Program-made: the position numbers and the translations under genes
Shown here: positions 1 through 12,300 of the stretch, one piece after another
Layout of the letters: each line of letters begins with the position of its first letter
Numbering within the stretch: position 1 is the stretch's first letter
Notes under the pieces: model-generated
What the model saw: only the letters and a program-made list of their open reading frames with translations
Databases searched by the model: none
What the model was told of the DNA's origin: nothing
DNA from: Cryptomeria japonica
Lineage: Eukaryota; Streptophyta; Pinopsida; Cupressales; Cupressaceae
NCBI RefSeq assembly: GCF_030272615.1
Contig: NC_081405.1
Span: 653,876,920 to 653,940,919, forward strand
Direction of reading: 5' to 3'
Length of the DNA: 64,000 nucleotides

Positions 1-685
1 TTTTGTGTAGCATTGTTGTTTATGGTGTCCATGTTCTCAACATTTGGAATGTTTCTATAGGCATCCATGTCAGGTAATGTAGTATGATCAGAATTGAAAA
101 AGATATAGTTGTCATACTCATAAGAACTCATGTTTGCGGACTCTTGAGCCTGTTTAGTTTCTCTCCTAGATTTTTGAAGATGGGTTTCAACCATGAACTA
201 GGTATTGACCAAGATGTTTGAGACTAGATGAAAAATGGAAAGAGTATGGAAAACCAAGAGTTGGATGGAATGTAAATGAATCTAAGGTGTACTTGCAATG
301 TCCAAAGTGTAAGACAAGGTATGTATGTAGTAGAGTAGGTGTGACTTCCAAAGAGAGGATAGTTTCTCTTGATGAGGTAAGTTGACCTTGACTCTAAGTA
401 AGACCAAATGAGACCCAAAGGGAAGAAACCTTGATGAGGGACCACTTAGCAAAGTGTTGTTGTATGTAGTGTGTTGACAAAGTATGATGAGGACAAGCAA
501 GTGACCTTTTGACTCAAGTTTAGACAATTGTGAATGTAAAGTGAGATGTAAAACAATGATGGACTTTGTGAGACCCAAGGACAGGTTGAATGCTAAGTGA
601 AACCCTAGAGAAATGACCTAGGAAGCTCAAGAATTCTTAAACTGACTGGGTTTGCTTGCTGGACTGCAATGGTTTCTTCAATTCT

Positions 686-878
686 GGACACAAACGTGCC
701 TGTATACTTCACAGACATGGTTTCCCGACATAGACGCTACTCTGTTTAACACAGATGCGCTTCTGAGAATTTTTTGCCAAGTGCAGTGTTGATTTTGTGG
801 ACACAGACACGTTTCTGCCCTTCACAGATGTGGCTAGACAACAAAGATGCTATTATGCCCGACACAAACGTGTTTCTG
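686..878. repeat. Degenerate CpG-word cluster, J internal region (first)
   Basis: About eight dispersed variants of a word close to CACAGACGCGTTTCTG occur here, spaced roughly 20-40 bp, for example at 686-700, 729-735, 754-765 and 861-878. The same word recurs at 2094-2352 in the same orientation. The units are too degenerate and unevenly spaced for a satellite. Confidence 0.6.
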
Positions 879-2093
879 TAAATTTTGTGCAATTTTTCCA
901 ATCTGTGAAGTTGTTTTGTTGTGACCAAATCTGACTGTTTGACTGTTTTTCGTGACAAGAGGACACAATGTTGCTGAGGAATCAATGTTTGCAAGTGTCT
1001 AGACTCAAAATGACTCCAAGAAAAGTGTGTTGTTTGATGTAAAAATGTTTTGCATAGACTTGAAGACACAAAAGACACAATGTTTTGTTGTTTGGTCTTG
1101 AATGTTTTGAATGTTTAACATAAGTCAAGCACAATTCTTATGGCTGGCCAAGACAATAGTTGTTGATCCCACATGGGGTTTTACCCCTGAGGCTATGCTA
1201 TTCAGAGCAGATACTTAGATGCTTGACCTCACTGGCTCCACCCTCGGCACTCACTTCTCGGGTCAGCCAAGCATCAGTCCCCACGAAAACTCCCTGTGGA
1301 AAACTTTGTATCTCTACTAAGAACCATATGTGTGTGGGCCGCTACCAGAGGTCCGACCTCCTGCCCCAACAACTAGAAGGATTTGGGCTTCTAAAACAAA
1401 ATGGTGCTAGTAAGGGCATCTGCTCGTGTGGCCATACATGCGGCACTTTCAGCTCTGTAAATACAAAAGGCTCCTAGTTGGTAGGGGTTATGCCCTACAA
1501 CTGATCAAATAAATTTGATCAAACAGGTTTATGGGGAGACATAGTGTCGGTATGAACTAATCAGCACACGTTATTCATAGTTTTCACCATGAATACATTT
1601 GTTTATAGTGGTTCGGAAGAGGTGGGTTTTCCTCGCTACCACTTGGGTCATTCTCTTCTCACTAGTAGTCCTAATGACCACACGGGAAGACAGGCCCTCT
1701 AAAGATTAAACAAAAAGAGCCTATTGCTCAAGACACAAAAGACAATGATTCAATTTTAGTGCACCAATTGAAGTGTTTGCTAGTCTATGAAAACAAGGCA
1801 CACAATAAAAATTCAAAAGACCCTTGCCAAGGACCTGCAACAAAGAGTTGTTAGTAGTTTGGATTGTTTGAAATAATCACCCCTTCCTGCAAGCACACAA
1901 GTTAGGTAAATTTTAAACCAAAAAGACTTTGTGAAAATAGGGGTCTTCGACCAAACGATTTAGCCTTCAAGACAAGCTGCACCACTTTTGTTAGCTAGAT
2001 CTAAAAATGTTAGCTCAAAATAAACCAGATCTGAAACCCTAAATGCAAAATCCGAAAACTGAATTAATAAAAACCCAAAATTCAAAACTGGTG

Positions 2094-2352
2094 AACACAG
2101 ATGCGGTTACCCTCAACATAGACGCGCCTTTGTGATGCAGACACGGTTCTGTGATGCACAGATGCAACTACATAACACAGACGCACTTCCTGGACATAGA
2201 CGCAGCTAAAAACATCACAGACGTGCCTTTACAACACAGACGCGCTTTCCTAGAACCTGCAAAATAAAATATTGCCAATATCGCAGACGCGATCCCAGAT
2301 GTTGCAGACGTGCAAGGAAATCAAAAACACGATCCGAAAGTGCGTAGACGCA
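2094..2352. repeat. Degenerate CpG-word cluster, J internal region (second)
   Basis: About ten variants of ACACAGACGCGCTT (ACACAGATGCGGTT, CATAGACGCGCCTT, GCAGACACGGTT and others) follow one another every 15-30 bp. CpG dinucleotides are strongly concentrated here compared with the flanking AT-rich sequence. On the minus strand of J the cluster lies about 100-350 bp downstream of the PBS, in the position of an untranslated leader. Confidence 0.65.
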
Positions 2353-2440
2353 AAAATGTTGAAAATATTGTCGAAAACGTCAAATCATGAACTTCAAAAT
2401 ACAAAATCTGCAACAAGATGTTAAATGCAAAAAGGGACAA

Positions 2441-2463
2441 GAGTCCCACCGAGCGTGCCAAAA
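2441..2463 (-). promoter_or_regulatory. Primer binding site of J
   Basis: On the minus strand the LTR end is followed directly by a TTTTGGCACGCTCGGTGGG-type sequence. Many plant Ty3-type elements have this sequence immediately after the 5' LTR. It fixes both the strand of J and the inner LTR boundary. Confidence 0.75.
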
Positions 2464-3233
2464 TGTATATGGTGAAAATGGATAACAATAATAACTATAT
2501 TGAAAGGCTAAATGAATTCAACCACAAAAACCCTAGCCTAACAACAACAAAGATCTGCCATAACATATGAAGATTACCTAAGACAATGCAAATCAAACGA
2601 AATCACAAAGATTATACCATTACATGTCCAATAGGGTTTTGATCTCCATTCTTCCTATCTCCATTGATCTTGCTTGATATATTTGCTCTCAGATTTTATA
2701 TGCACAAGAGCTCAACAAAGAACGGAATGTGGTTGCAAGTAGGATCGTAGTGTAGTCAATTAATCAAGTAATTAGGTCATTAGGGTTTGATAATGAAGAA
2801 AACATCTCCTTATATAGAAGACACTATATGAAATGGAGGGATAAGATTGAGAGGTGTAAAAAGAGGTCGGCTATGATTAGAGGGTAGGTAAAAGAAATAA
2901 TAAAATAATGAAAGGGGTAGGTAGTGTAGGAATTAAGAGATGAATGACATGTGTCATAGGTAGAAAAAGTTAATGAATTAATTAAATAAACAAAAATTTA
3001 TTTAATTAACAAAAGAAGTGGGATAATTAAATAAATAAAAATATTTATTTAATTTAGGAAAAGGATAATTTAAATAAATAAATGTATTTATTTAAATGAG
3101 AAATAAGGCTGGAAGAGATAAATGAATTAATTATATAAATAAAGATTTATTTAATTAATAGAAGAATTAGGCTTAGATAATTAAATAAATAAAATATTTA
3201 TTTAATTAGACATGACAATTTTAGGTGTCTACA
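2464..3233 (-). repeat. 5' LTR of J
   Basis: A 770-bp LTR read on the minus strand, starting TGTAGACACCTAAAATTG and ending CACCATATACA, so it has TG...CA ends. The start matches the LTR start of element E (17137, TGTAGACACCTAAAAA), so J and E belong to related families. A TATA-like sequence (CTATATAAGG on the minus strand, about 2808-2818) is a plausible promoter. The first 270 bp (2969-3209) are a run of five AT-rich palindromes. Confidence 0.8.
2969..3209. repeat. Five successive AT-rich palindromes in the J LTR
   Basis: Near-perfect inverted repeats of about 30-40 bp lie at roughly 2969-3010, 3023-3054, 3067-3098, 3123-3159 and 3177-3209, spaced 44-56 bp. Each has the form (T)AAATAAATA-loop-TATTTATTTA. 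They lie at the U3 start of the LTR. A similar run occurs in the E LTRs. Confidence 0.7.
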
Positions 3234-4076
3234 ATCGCCATTAGGATAGTTTATAGCAATATTTCCTATCCAGTTACAAGAAAAGCATTTCAAAGGTAGC
3301 TTACCTTTGTATTTACCAGTTCCTTTAGGAAGCTTCCTGGCAAGGAGAGCTTCAAATGCCATCAGAATCTCCTCATCATCCATTTCTCTACTCTGTCTAG
3401 GTTCACCACTAGTGCTAGCTTCTTTTCCTTTTCTGGATGGTATAGCAGAGGCTTTAAAAGTTGATTCAATCTTTTGAACACTGCCATCAAAACTATTTAG
3501 CTCATAGGTTGTCAACTTGGCTATGATGGAGTCCAAGGATACCTTAGTCTTGTCTATTGATCTCAACTCTTGAATAGCGGCAACCCTTATTGCATAGACC
3601 AGCAATAGGGATCTCAGGACTTTGCTTACCATAGTGGAATCTTCTATTTTACCACCTGCACTCTTGATTTCTCCAACAATTGTTTTGATTCTTATTCCAT
3701 ACTGCTGAATGGTCTCACCTTCAAACATCCGCATATCTTCAAAATTCCCTCTCAGGCTTTCTTCCTTAGCCTGTTTTACATGTTCATCACCACCATAGAT
3801 ATTTTCAAGAGCATCCCATACCTCTTTGGGATTTACCTTGTCCTGAACATCAATAAACTCAATGTCAGATAGACTACTAATAAGGGCTTCCATGACTTGC
3901 CCATTTTCTTATATCTCTCTCTTTTGGTCATCGGTGAGAGTATCAGTAGGGACAACATAGACATTCTCAACATAACTCCAGTGTTGATCACTCATGCTTC
4001 TGATGAATATCTTCATCCTATCTTTCCATATACCAAAATTTTTCCTGTTAAACTTTGGACCTTCCCTCTTCATCAT
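3234..4076 (-). pseudogene. gag: copia gag of element K, interrupted
   Basis: This encodes the N-terminal 281 codons of a plant Ty1/copia Gag, the capsid and nucleocapsid precursor. The start is placed at the ATG at 4076-4074, 58 bp beyond the PBS. The N-terminus has the usual FGIWKDRMKIFI segment, followed by a UBN2-type region (VWDALENIYGG, LRGNFEDMRM, YELNSFDG) and the start of the zinc knuckle (KCFSCNWIGNIA, with an abnormal third ligand region). Frame is kept throughout, with one TAA about 60 codons in (EI*ENG, explained by CAA to TAA). J is inserted inside the knuckle at 3233, so the rest of K (pol, 3' LTR) lies beyond the window. Not expected to be functional. Confidence 0.85.
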
Positions 4077-4133
4077 TTGACTAGGATCTTTACCTCAAGC
4101 GGTTAAGCTTACAACACAGAGGACCTGGAGGAC

Positions 4134-4145
4134 GCTCTGATACCA
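4134..4145 (-). promoter_or_regulatory. Primer binding site of K (initiator Met tRNA type)
   Basis: The minus strand reads TGGTATCAGAGC. This is the perfect 12-nt complement of the plant initiator methionine tRNA 3' end used by most Ty1/copia elements. It lies two bases inside the LTR boundary. Confidence 0.9.
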
Positions 4146-4147
4146 AT

Positions 4148-5672
4148 TGATAACTCAATGATGAGAAAATAGTACCAAATTGGTACTGAGAGGGGGGGTG
4201 AATCAGTATAGACAAAATACAATCCTAAACTGGTTCAACAGGGATTACTTCAAATGACTGGCAAATAGTGACACCGGTTTGAAATAGAGTGCAACTAGTA
4301 TAACCCAGAACAACTAAAACAATCATAAACTGGTTACTCACTTGGATTTCTAATTAACTCAGAACGACACTACCATTTCACCCTTATGTATGAACAGGTA
4401 ATCTATCATCATATCTTCACAACAACTAGTTCAACATGTTTTATTGACAGGCATAAAACACATAAACATCATATGCTTAACAAGTAATAACAAAGCATCA
4501 TAAGATAAAATCATCACACATGACACACATATTTTTCACGTGGAAACCCAATTGGGAAAAACCACGGTGGGGATGAATACCCACAAGCTTGTTGTTGAAC
4601 TCTTTGGAAGTCTGCTCTGTTAGGAGCCTTGTCCTGTTAAAGACAGATACAATAGGTTTTGTTAGGAACCGATCCTATTAGGGATCACCTGGTTAAGGGT
4701 TAAACCTTGTTACAGGTTACCTTGTTAGAGGATTTCCAAAACTCAATAGCTAAAGGATTTCTAGAGCTCTCTAGCTTTCTAGATCTCAATAACTTTGAGT
4801 TACTGTATTAAGGGATTTATAGGAAGCCGTTTAAGGCTACCCTATTAGGGGATTTTCCAACTGTTGAGGTGGTTAGAGATCAACAGGTATTTCAATGATC
4901 TGGTAACAACACTCAATGCGAATGTAGATCCACTTAAGCTCCTCTTCACCTTCTGCACTTACACTCTGCAGGTATCACTTCCCTCCTCTGGTCTAGAAAG
5001 AATCCCGTATCCCTTCTCTTGGATACTCACACACAACTTTTTCCAACAACCTCTAAAAGAGTCACAACATCGACCTTATAGGAAAGCAGACAGGTCGGTA
5101 GCATAAACCCTAAACCCTAGACTTGTTAGGTTAAGGAATTCAAATGGTTCAATCCTGACCACTGATCATGTTGTATTGAATGCAACAGTCTTGACCCAAT
5201 CTCAAGACATTCTCCATCATTTGTTTTCCACTGATTTCATGGCGGCTAATAACCCATCACACATTATCATCGTTTACAGACTTCGCACATTCCTGAGGTA
5301 AATAGGAACAATCCCCTTTAGGAAAGATCCTTCACGCACACAAGGCTAACGTGGCAACATGATATGTTCTTCATTACAATGCTAACTCATCACACAATGT
5401 CACCGGTTGAGCCATACAAGCTTGAAGCACTTCAACTGGAAACCCTTAAGTTGAGACTATCAACCAGTAGTTACAATGCTTCCATGTGCCGGTTCCCATA
5501 ACCATATGCCGGTTCACCTTGAACAAGCACACCGCTTCACTTTGGCACAAATGTCGGTTCATAGTGTTATATCGGTTCTCACATATGCCGGTTCATACCT
5601 CTTCAACATATTGATATCAATGACAACATACAATGTCATTATGTCCACATACCAGTTCACATAATGCCAACA
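4148..5672 (-). repeat. 5' LTR of copia element K
   Basis: A 1,525-bp LTR on the minus strand with ends TGTTGGCATTATG...GAGTTATCA. The inner end abuts the PBS and the outer end abuts LINE sequence at 5673. Words of the type GCCGGTTC are clustered at 5480-5660, next to the U3 start, with scattered CACCGGTT copies elsewhere. The start resembles the LTR starts of F and C (TGTTGGCATT). No partner LTR is in the window. Confidence 0.85.
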
Positions 5673-6495
5673 ATTTGGGGCCCTATTGAGTTGGACCCAA
5701 TGAATGGCCTCTTGGGCTATAATAACCCCTATCATAGATTGATCTATCTACTATGAAGCCAGTTTGTTCTTCACTAATGATAACGGGGAGAAGATTTTGG
5801 AGTCTAGCTACTTGGGTTTTGGTTAAGAGTTTGTATAGAGTGTTGCAAAGGGCTATTGGTCTGAAGTCATTAAAGCTTTTAGGATTCTCTTTTTTGGGGA
5901 TGAGAGCTAAGAAGGTATTGTTGATTTCTTTGAGAATCTTACTAGAGTTCCTAATACCTTCTAAGGCATCTGTGATCTCTATCCCCATAAAACCCCAACA
6001 TTTTTGGAAAAATCTAATGGGAAAGCCATCTAGGCTCGGGGCCTTGTCGGGATTCATCTTCATAAGGACAGATTTAACCTCCTCCTCAGAGAATTTATTT
6101 GACAGGATTTTGTTGTGGTCATCGTTAATGAGTTTTGGAAGATTCTTGATAATATTGAGTTGGCCTCTGAGGTTGGAGCCTTCAATATTATTTAAGATTT
6201 TATCAAAAAACCTTGCTACCTCGAAGGCAACATCATCCGATTCAGACAAGATGGAACCCTGGAAATTCATAATTTTAGAAATTCGATTGACCCATCGCCT
6301 CTGCCTAGTACTATTATGGAAAACTATTTCGGTCCCCATCACTCAACCAAGTCTCCCTCCATTTTTGTTTCCAAAAGATCTCTTCATTTGAGAGTGTCTT
6401 TTCATACTCAGAGAGTAGAGCCTTTTCTTTGAGGAAGAGATGTTCATCCATCCCCTTCTCAAGAACCTCAATCTTAACTTTCTTAAGATGTGTAT
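5673..6495 (-). pseudogene. LINE (non-LTR retrotransposon) reverse transcriptase fragment
   Basis: The minus strand encodes the segment between endonuclease and RT and the start of the RT of a plant L1-type LINE. Visible signatures in order are FWKQKWRETWLSDGDRN, FHNSTRQRRWVN, the RT entry motif NPDKAPSLDGFPIRFFQKCW, LIPKKENPKSFNDFRPIALC and the VIIAQEAIH segment. At least two frameshifts (about 6335 and about 5735) break the frame. The catalytic YADD box would lie further on, beyond the LTR of K that cuts it at 5672. The 5' part is lost at about 6495, where the sequence changes to AT-rich DNA. It is an old fragment and the outermost layer at this point. Confidence 0.85.
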
Positions 6496-9385
6496 AAAAA
6501 TCTATTAAGCATATACTTGATTTTTAATTTACAAGGCAATATGCACTAACTAGATTTCTTTTCCAATAGTTTTAAAGTATAAATCATGTAAATATTTATA
6601 CTTATATTTTTATATGGTTAAATCTACATTTCCATAGAGCATGCTAATTCCAAATAAACAAAATAGAAATAAATTTTAGTTTCCTTTATTACATATAGAT
6701 TTCTTTTGATTTAAAAATAATGATCTTTAGATTCATTTACTTTCCACTAACATGCTTTTACATAATGAAAAATCATGACAATATTATCTTTATTCACAAC
6801 TGCAAATAACATTTTCCAAACTCCATTTAAACAATACACAACAAGATATGATGTATTTTCAATAATAACTCTTAAAATATCTATTTATGCTTTCTTTGAG
6901 TTTAAACTATAAATGTAAACCAATATTTCATTTCTTATTTAAAAAAAAACTACTTTATTAACATTTAGATTTACACTTCCTTTTTTTTTGCACAACAACA
7001 CTACTAACTTTTAACTATTTCCATTTCTTTTCAAAATCTTAATAAGGCATAAATAAATTTCTTTCCTAATATATTGCAACAAGAAAGTATCAATAAAAAA
7101 ACTATCTCAAGAGGAAATAACTCTATTTCTTTATTCTTTTCTTTGCAAGAATATGCTCAAGTAAATTTACATCTTTATTTCATAATGAAACGAAGACAAA
7201 TAATTACATTTAATACATTTGGTAACTTTTACAAAAGGTAGAACTCAAACTTAGCCTCTCATTTCTACTAAATGAGGGCTTCCCAAATATATACATTTTG
7301 CAACTAAATACAAATAAAATTAGGATCAACTCATAGCCTTTTTCTTTCCTTCATTTTCCAAGCAAACCTGCAATACAAAGCTTTTAAGGTTGTGACGATG
7401 GAGGCTCACCTCCCAACCTAGGCTTACTAGAAGCCACCCCGGAGCTTGGAGAAAAAAGACCTAAATGGGATACACACAAGCAATACACAAACAAGCATGA
7501 CAAAACTCTCAACAAACATATTCCCATCCCAAGGCTAAACATTATCACATAATGTGATTTTTACATGGGTGAAGGTGGGCTATGTACCTTGAGGAGAAAT
7601 TGCAAAATAGTAGAACACAAGCCATCACATGGCAACCAAGAACACATCACAAGTTCCAAACTTGTCCCAACATCCTTATGAGCCCCAAGGCATACAAGCC
7701 ATAATATCTCCCCTTATGACCCCCAAATGCATAAACAATAACTATGCATCAAGGGTCACAAAAATCCCTTGAGACCACTCTCTTCCAAAAAGAGCCTCTC
7801 ACTCTAAGATTGTCAAACAACCCTCCACTCCAAGGCAACTCTACCCTCCCAAGGGTGAGCTGGCCTTGAATACTCCCAAAAGACAAATAAAATTCTTAAC
7901 CAAAAATAAGGGAAAGATCACACATCTTTCTTCACAAATAGAAACACAAAGGAAGAAAACAACTAAATACATACAATCTTTCAAACAATTTTCCAACATA
8001 CATAGAAAGAGATTTAACCAACCTTGAATCTGTCAAGGGTTTACAAGGGATAGTTTGGAGTAGAGGTTCCCAAATCCACACTTCTTTTCTTTCAACCCTT
8101 AGCCAAAATTCCTATACTACACTTTTCAAAACTTCAAGATCTAGTCTCCAAAGATGGAGAGTGGGTGATTACCATCATAAGTCTATAACCCTTGCCTAAG
8201 AAGGCTTTTCTCACTCTTTCCAACCTCTTGGATAGAGTGAGAGCTCACATTGGTTGGTCTTCCCAAACTCTTAAAGGTTACTAAAACTAGAAACTAAAAA
8301 TGTAAGAGGAAGTGGGGAAGAGAAATTGACACAAGAAAGGAAGGTTATCTAACCTAGGAGGAATCCTCCAAGTTGGATTTTCACTCATCTTGGGAAAAAT
8401 AATTTTTGAGGGGTCAAATCAGTCACATGGGAGTGGTTACATGCTTAAAAATACCCCTAACCCATAGGTATACCCTATGGACCTTTGGAAAAGCCCATAA
8501 ACTAACCCTACGAGTCCATTTGACCCCTTAGAAACCCATCTGAAGTTAACCTACGGGTCAAACCTGAGTCGTCCACTCCAAAGACTCTCTACCCAAGGCA
8601 AATTTGGGACCACACTCAAATATTTTAAAAAGGTTTTGGTTGAAACAATTTCCCTCCAAGAGACATGTCAAAATCAAAACACTATTCAGCACATGTGTCA
8701 AGTGACACGATAAAATACATTACTTAATTTACACATGGAAATTGTCTCTTGTTGGATTAAACAAATTAATAAATACAATTTAACACACATGCAATCTATT
8801 TACATTTATGAATAAAATACAATACATACGGGGTGTTGTCTTTCTAAATAGACAACCCCTGGTTTTACAAATGCACAAAGGTCTAGGCTTGATTCTCCAT
8901 ATTATTTCCATGGTCACATGGATAATTTTCTTGGGCATCTCAATTACACATTAGTAATTCCCAAATAACCACATATAAATTTAACATATAAAAAGGAATA
9001 CAATTAAATCACTTTGCATATGATTGTCATCATACAAATCAATTTACCATATATCCAATGAAATACACATAAACCAATTCACTTAACGACATTATCTTAA
9101 TCCTCACAAATTTCAACCATTCATAAGGTATGCATCATAGTTCTAACATCATAATAAAGTTCTGCAATTTCAAAAGGCTTACATACGTCAAATCAAGATT
9201 ATCCAATCAATGGATTATATAGGATTTCAAATCTATAACACATCAAAATATACACCGCAAGGTGAAAAGATTCTGTAACTTGGTTCAATTACTTTTCTCA
9301 CCAATCTATCCATCTAACATAGCCCATCCTATTGAATTATAACATTTATTAATAGGGTCAACCATGGTCAACTAGGTTAATCAGA
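6496..9385. other. AT-rich sequence without recognisable genes
   Basis: This 2.9-kb stretch has no ORF of note on either strand, and I could not recognise LTR ends, PBS or PPT. 6500-7350 is very AT-rich. 7380-8600 has more balanced composition and carries scattered words of the type CCTACGGGTC (8455-8575: CCCATAGGTA, CCCTATGGACC, CCCTACGAGTCC, CCTACGGGTC). 8700-9385 is AT-rich again. It is probably another decayed element, inserted into or replacing the 5' half of F, but I cannot show that. Confidence 0.4.
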
Positions 9386-9387
9386 GC

Positions 9388-12300
9388 TTGATTGGGGAGG
9401 ATCCCTACACCATCCGCTATGTTCTTAGCAGGGTTCATGGTGAATTTATGTGGTTGGACTCAGTTTTTAAGATCACTAAAGAAGCTATAAGGGCTATTAC
9501 TGGTTTACCATCCACCGACACTAGGCCTAACAAGAAGAAGAAAAACCCTAACAAAGAGGTTATGAGCTTAATCAAAGCTACATTCGACAACAGGTCACTT
9601 AGGGTCAATGATATAAAAAATAACAATGTTAAATTTGCAAGTATGGTCATTGGTTATAAGGTTGCCCATACTAATAGGTTGAATTTTATATCTAGTTCCT
9701 ACATTCATAGTGCTCATGAGATGATATTAAACAATGCTAAAATTGACATCTGTGAATGGTTAAAGGATGAACTGTTAGAGACATTGCACAAAATCAAAGG
9801 AGATAAGAAAGGAACCTTCAAATTTGGAAGTATAATAGTGTGTTTAATGCTTTACTTTTCAAAAGAAATTCTCGGTATAGGACATAAGGATTTTGCCTAT
9901 GATATTTCTTTTGGAAAATAGATAAAGGAGGCAATTTTTGTATGGGATATGATGGTGATGAGTTGGTGAAAGACTATTTCAAGAATTTCCAAGCTAAAAT
10001 GAGACAAAGGGAAAGGATTCCCCAAAGCATTGTGAATAAATATGATAAACACATATGCTTTGTAGTGAAAAGAGATGAAATTTGGATGGAGGCAATTAGA
10101 CCCAGAACTATCTGGATTATTGAAATGGGATATGAGGTGGATTCACACATCTTGGATTCATATGCTAAAATACTCCTAGATGCTCCATTGGAACCAACAG
10201 AGGAAATATTTGGTAATGTTGAAACTATTGAAAGTGGTGTTGCTATGATGAAGTAGAGGAAGAAAAGAGAGAAACTAATGAAAGATGCTTCTAAGATGGT
10301 AAAGGATGTTAAAGAAGGATTGATGAATCTTGGCGGTATTGTTGCTAGTGTGTTAGAAAGTCAATCAGAACAACAATCGGTAGCTCACATTTCACCTGTG
10401 GCTACAACATCTGATTCTGACATTGATCAGGTAGCCGGATTCAAGAGAGTGATAGGTCAAAAAGAAAACCCTCACCAGGACTAGCTTCATCTCCCAAGAA
10501 GTCAAGGACACAGAGAAAGAAACAACAGGATGTAAGAGAGCCTAGTGGTCCAAAGAAGAAAGTGACTCCAAAGAAGAAACCTGAACCTAAGGCACCAGAT
10601 ACTCTTACACTAGAAGAGTTGATCAATGAAATCACCCAAGATGGTAACCTTGGTAATGTAAATAAATTCTATCATTCTTTCAAGGATTCGAATAAGGATA
10701 AAATAGAAGAAAGTATTATTTTATATCTTGATATCTATAAGAAAGTTCTTATTGAAGTTGTAGATGATCTACCTAATGATTTATACTTAAGATTAGAGGC
10801 TAAGAATGTCTGTCATGGAGCTTGACAAGAAATTAAAGGTAGAAGCTCTATTAGTTATGCATCCTATTAATTCCAAGAAGGAAATTGATGATCTAATATC
10901 TGAAGCCAATAGGACAGTTTTTGTGAGTGGTCACCGACAAGTTAGTCTTATGGCCGATAGAGTTAAAGAAATAGCAGATGAAACAACAGATAAGTGGGAT
11001 ATATTTTTTGTTGAGAGAAAGAAGAAAGACAAGAAGGATGGACAGAAAAAGGATAAGTCTTTTGCTAAGGTATATCAGAAAGATAAAGGTAAAGGGAAAA
11101 TTGGAAGTATAGCTAATATCACGGTCAAGGATAACCTTCCTCCACCGGCATAGGACACCCCACCAATAACTACAAAGGCACCGACACAAACTGATAGTCA
11201 ACCTTAAGAGAAGGTAGAGGAAATGGAAAAATATGACACCAATCCAGAGTCTGACATTCTTTTTACTATGAATGTGGACACTCGGGACTTTAATATTGTG
11301 TTGGATAAGGAAACTGCAGAGGTAAAGAAAGTTGAAACTACAAATATTGAGATCTTTGAGTCACCGGTCAACATTGTTCACTCTCAACAGAATATTGAGA
11401 TACCAGCTAAAGTTAATAAATTAGAATCCATACCCAATGATACTCAACTTAACACTGAAATACTGATAGAAGAAGTAGCAGAAAAGGGACATGAACAGAG
11501 TATATCTGAACCGACAGTCAACAATGCAGACAGTAAAGATGACAGCAAGGATGAAAATAAGGTTGAAAACAAAAGTGAGAATAACGGAGAAACAGTGAAT
11601 AAAGAAGAGGTTAAGGTTAATGTGTAGACATCCAAAGAAGATAACAAACCAACTGCAGAACCTAGCACTCCTCCTAGCACTTCCACCATGGATTATAGAC
11701 CAACAAATGTTACAAATGTACTTATAGATTCAATAAAGAAGATCATCGAATGCAATGCCTTAGCATTTAAGGCTATTGATGATACTTTACCAATTTTGTA
11801 GATGATTGAACCAACATGTAAAGTTGATCACATTGTTGGGTCCATGAGTAAATTGGACACATTGTCCAAATTCATTTCTTCAAATATTCAAACTGTGGAT
11901 AAAATAAATGAAGAGACTATTAAGGAAAGGGTGAATAAGGAGAAAGATGAATTCTTTGACAAGACAATTAAGGAATGTACTGGACAAATCAATTCTTTGT
12001 TACCGACACTAAATTCCACCATTTTGGAATACAAAGAGTTGTACAGGGAAGCATGTAAGCCTCACCATTTAACAAAGGATATTGATAAGGAAATAAGGAA
12101 GACACAAAAAACAATTGATGATATAGCTGATAATATGATAGGTTCTTTGGAACTTACTTTAGTTTTGGATCAGGAAGTGGCAATCAATGAAGGGAAGATT
12201 GAGAAATTGGAAAGAGAGAAAGAAAGGCTAAGGATAAAAAACTGGGAGTTGAAGAACAAACTTGGTCCTAGATTGGACAACTTATTAACACACCAGAATG

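Larger units (their letters stand above)
1..3233 (-). mobile_element. Element J: Ty3-type LTR element, 5' part only, runs off left edge
   Basis: Read on the minus strand this begins with an LTR (3233 down to 2464), then a PBS, then more than 2.4 kb of internal sequence that continues past the left edge. It interrupts the gag gene of copia element K at the zinc knuckle. The internal part has no recognisable gag, protease or RT in either strand; the open frames of 60-110 codons have no family signature and I treat them as chance. It holds two clusters of a degenerate repeated word (686-878 and 2094-2352). Between them, 1150-1500 is more GC-rich and 1500-2090 is plain leader-like sequence in which I see nothing specific. 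A long untranslated leader or a non-autonomous (LARD-like) element are both possible. The 3' LTR is outside the window. Confidence 0.75.

Noticed and set aside
1150-1500. Possible host exon in the GC-richer stretch of J
   Set aside because: The 105-codon frame has no recognisable domain or supported splice sites and lies inside the element.
3894-4106. Plus-strand 69-codon frame at 3897
   Set aside because: Antisense to the N-terminus of the K gag.
5753-6391. 212-codon plus-strand frame
   Set aside because: It is the antisense shadow of the LINE reverse transcriptase.
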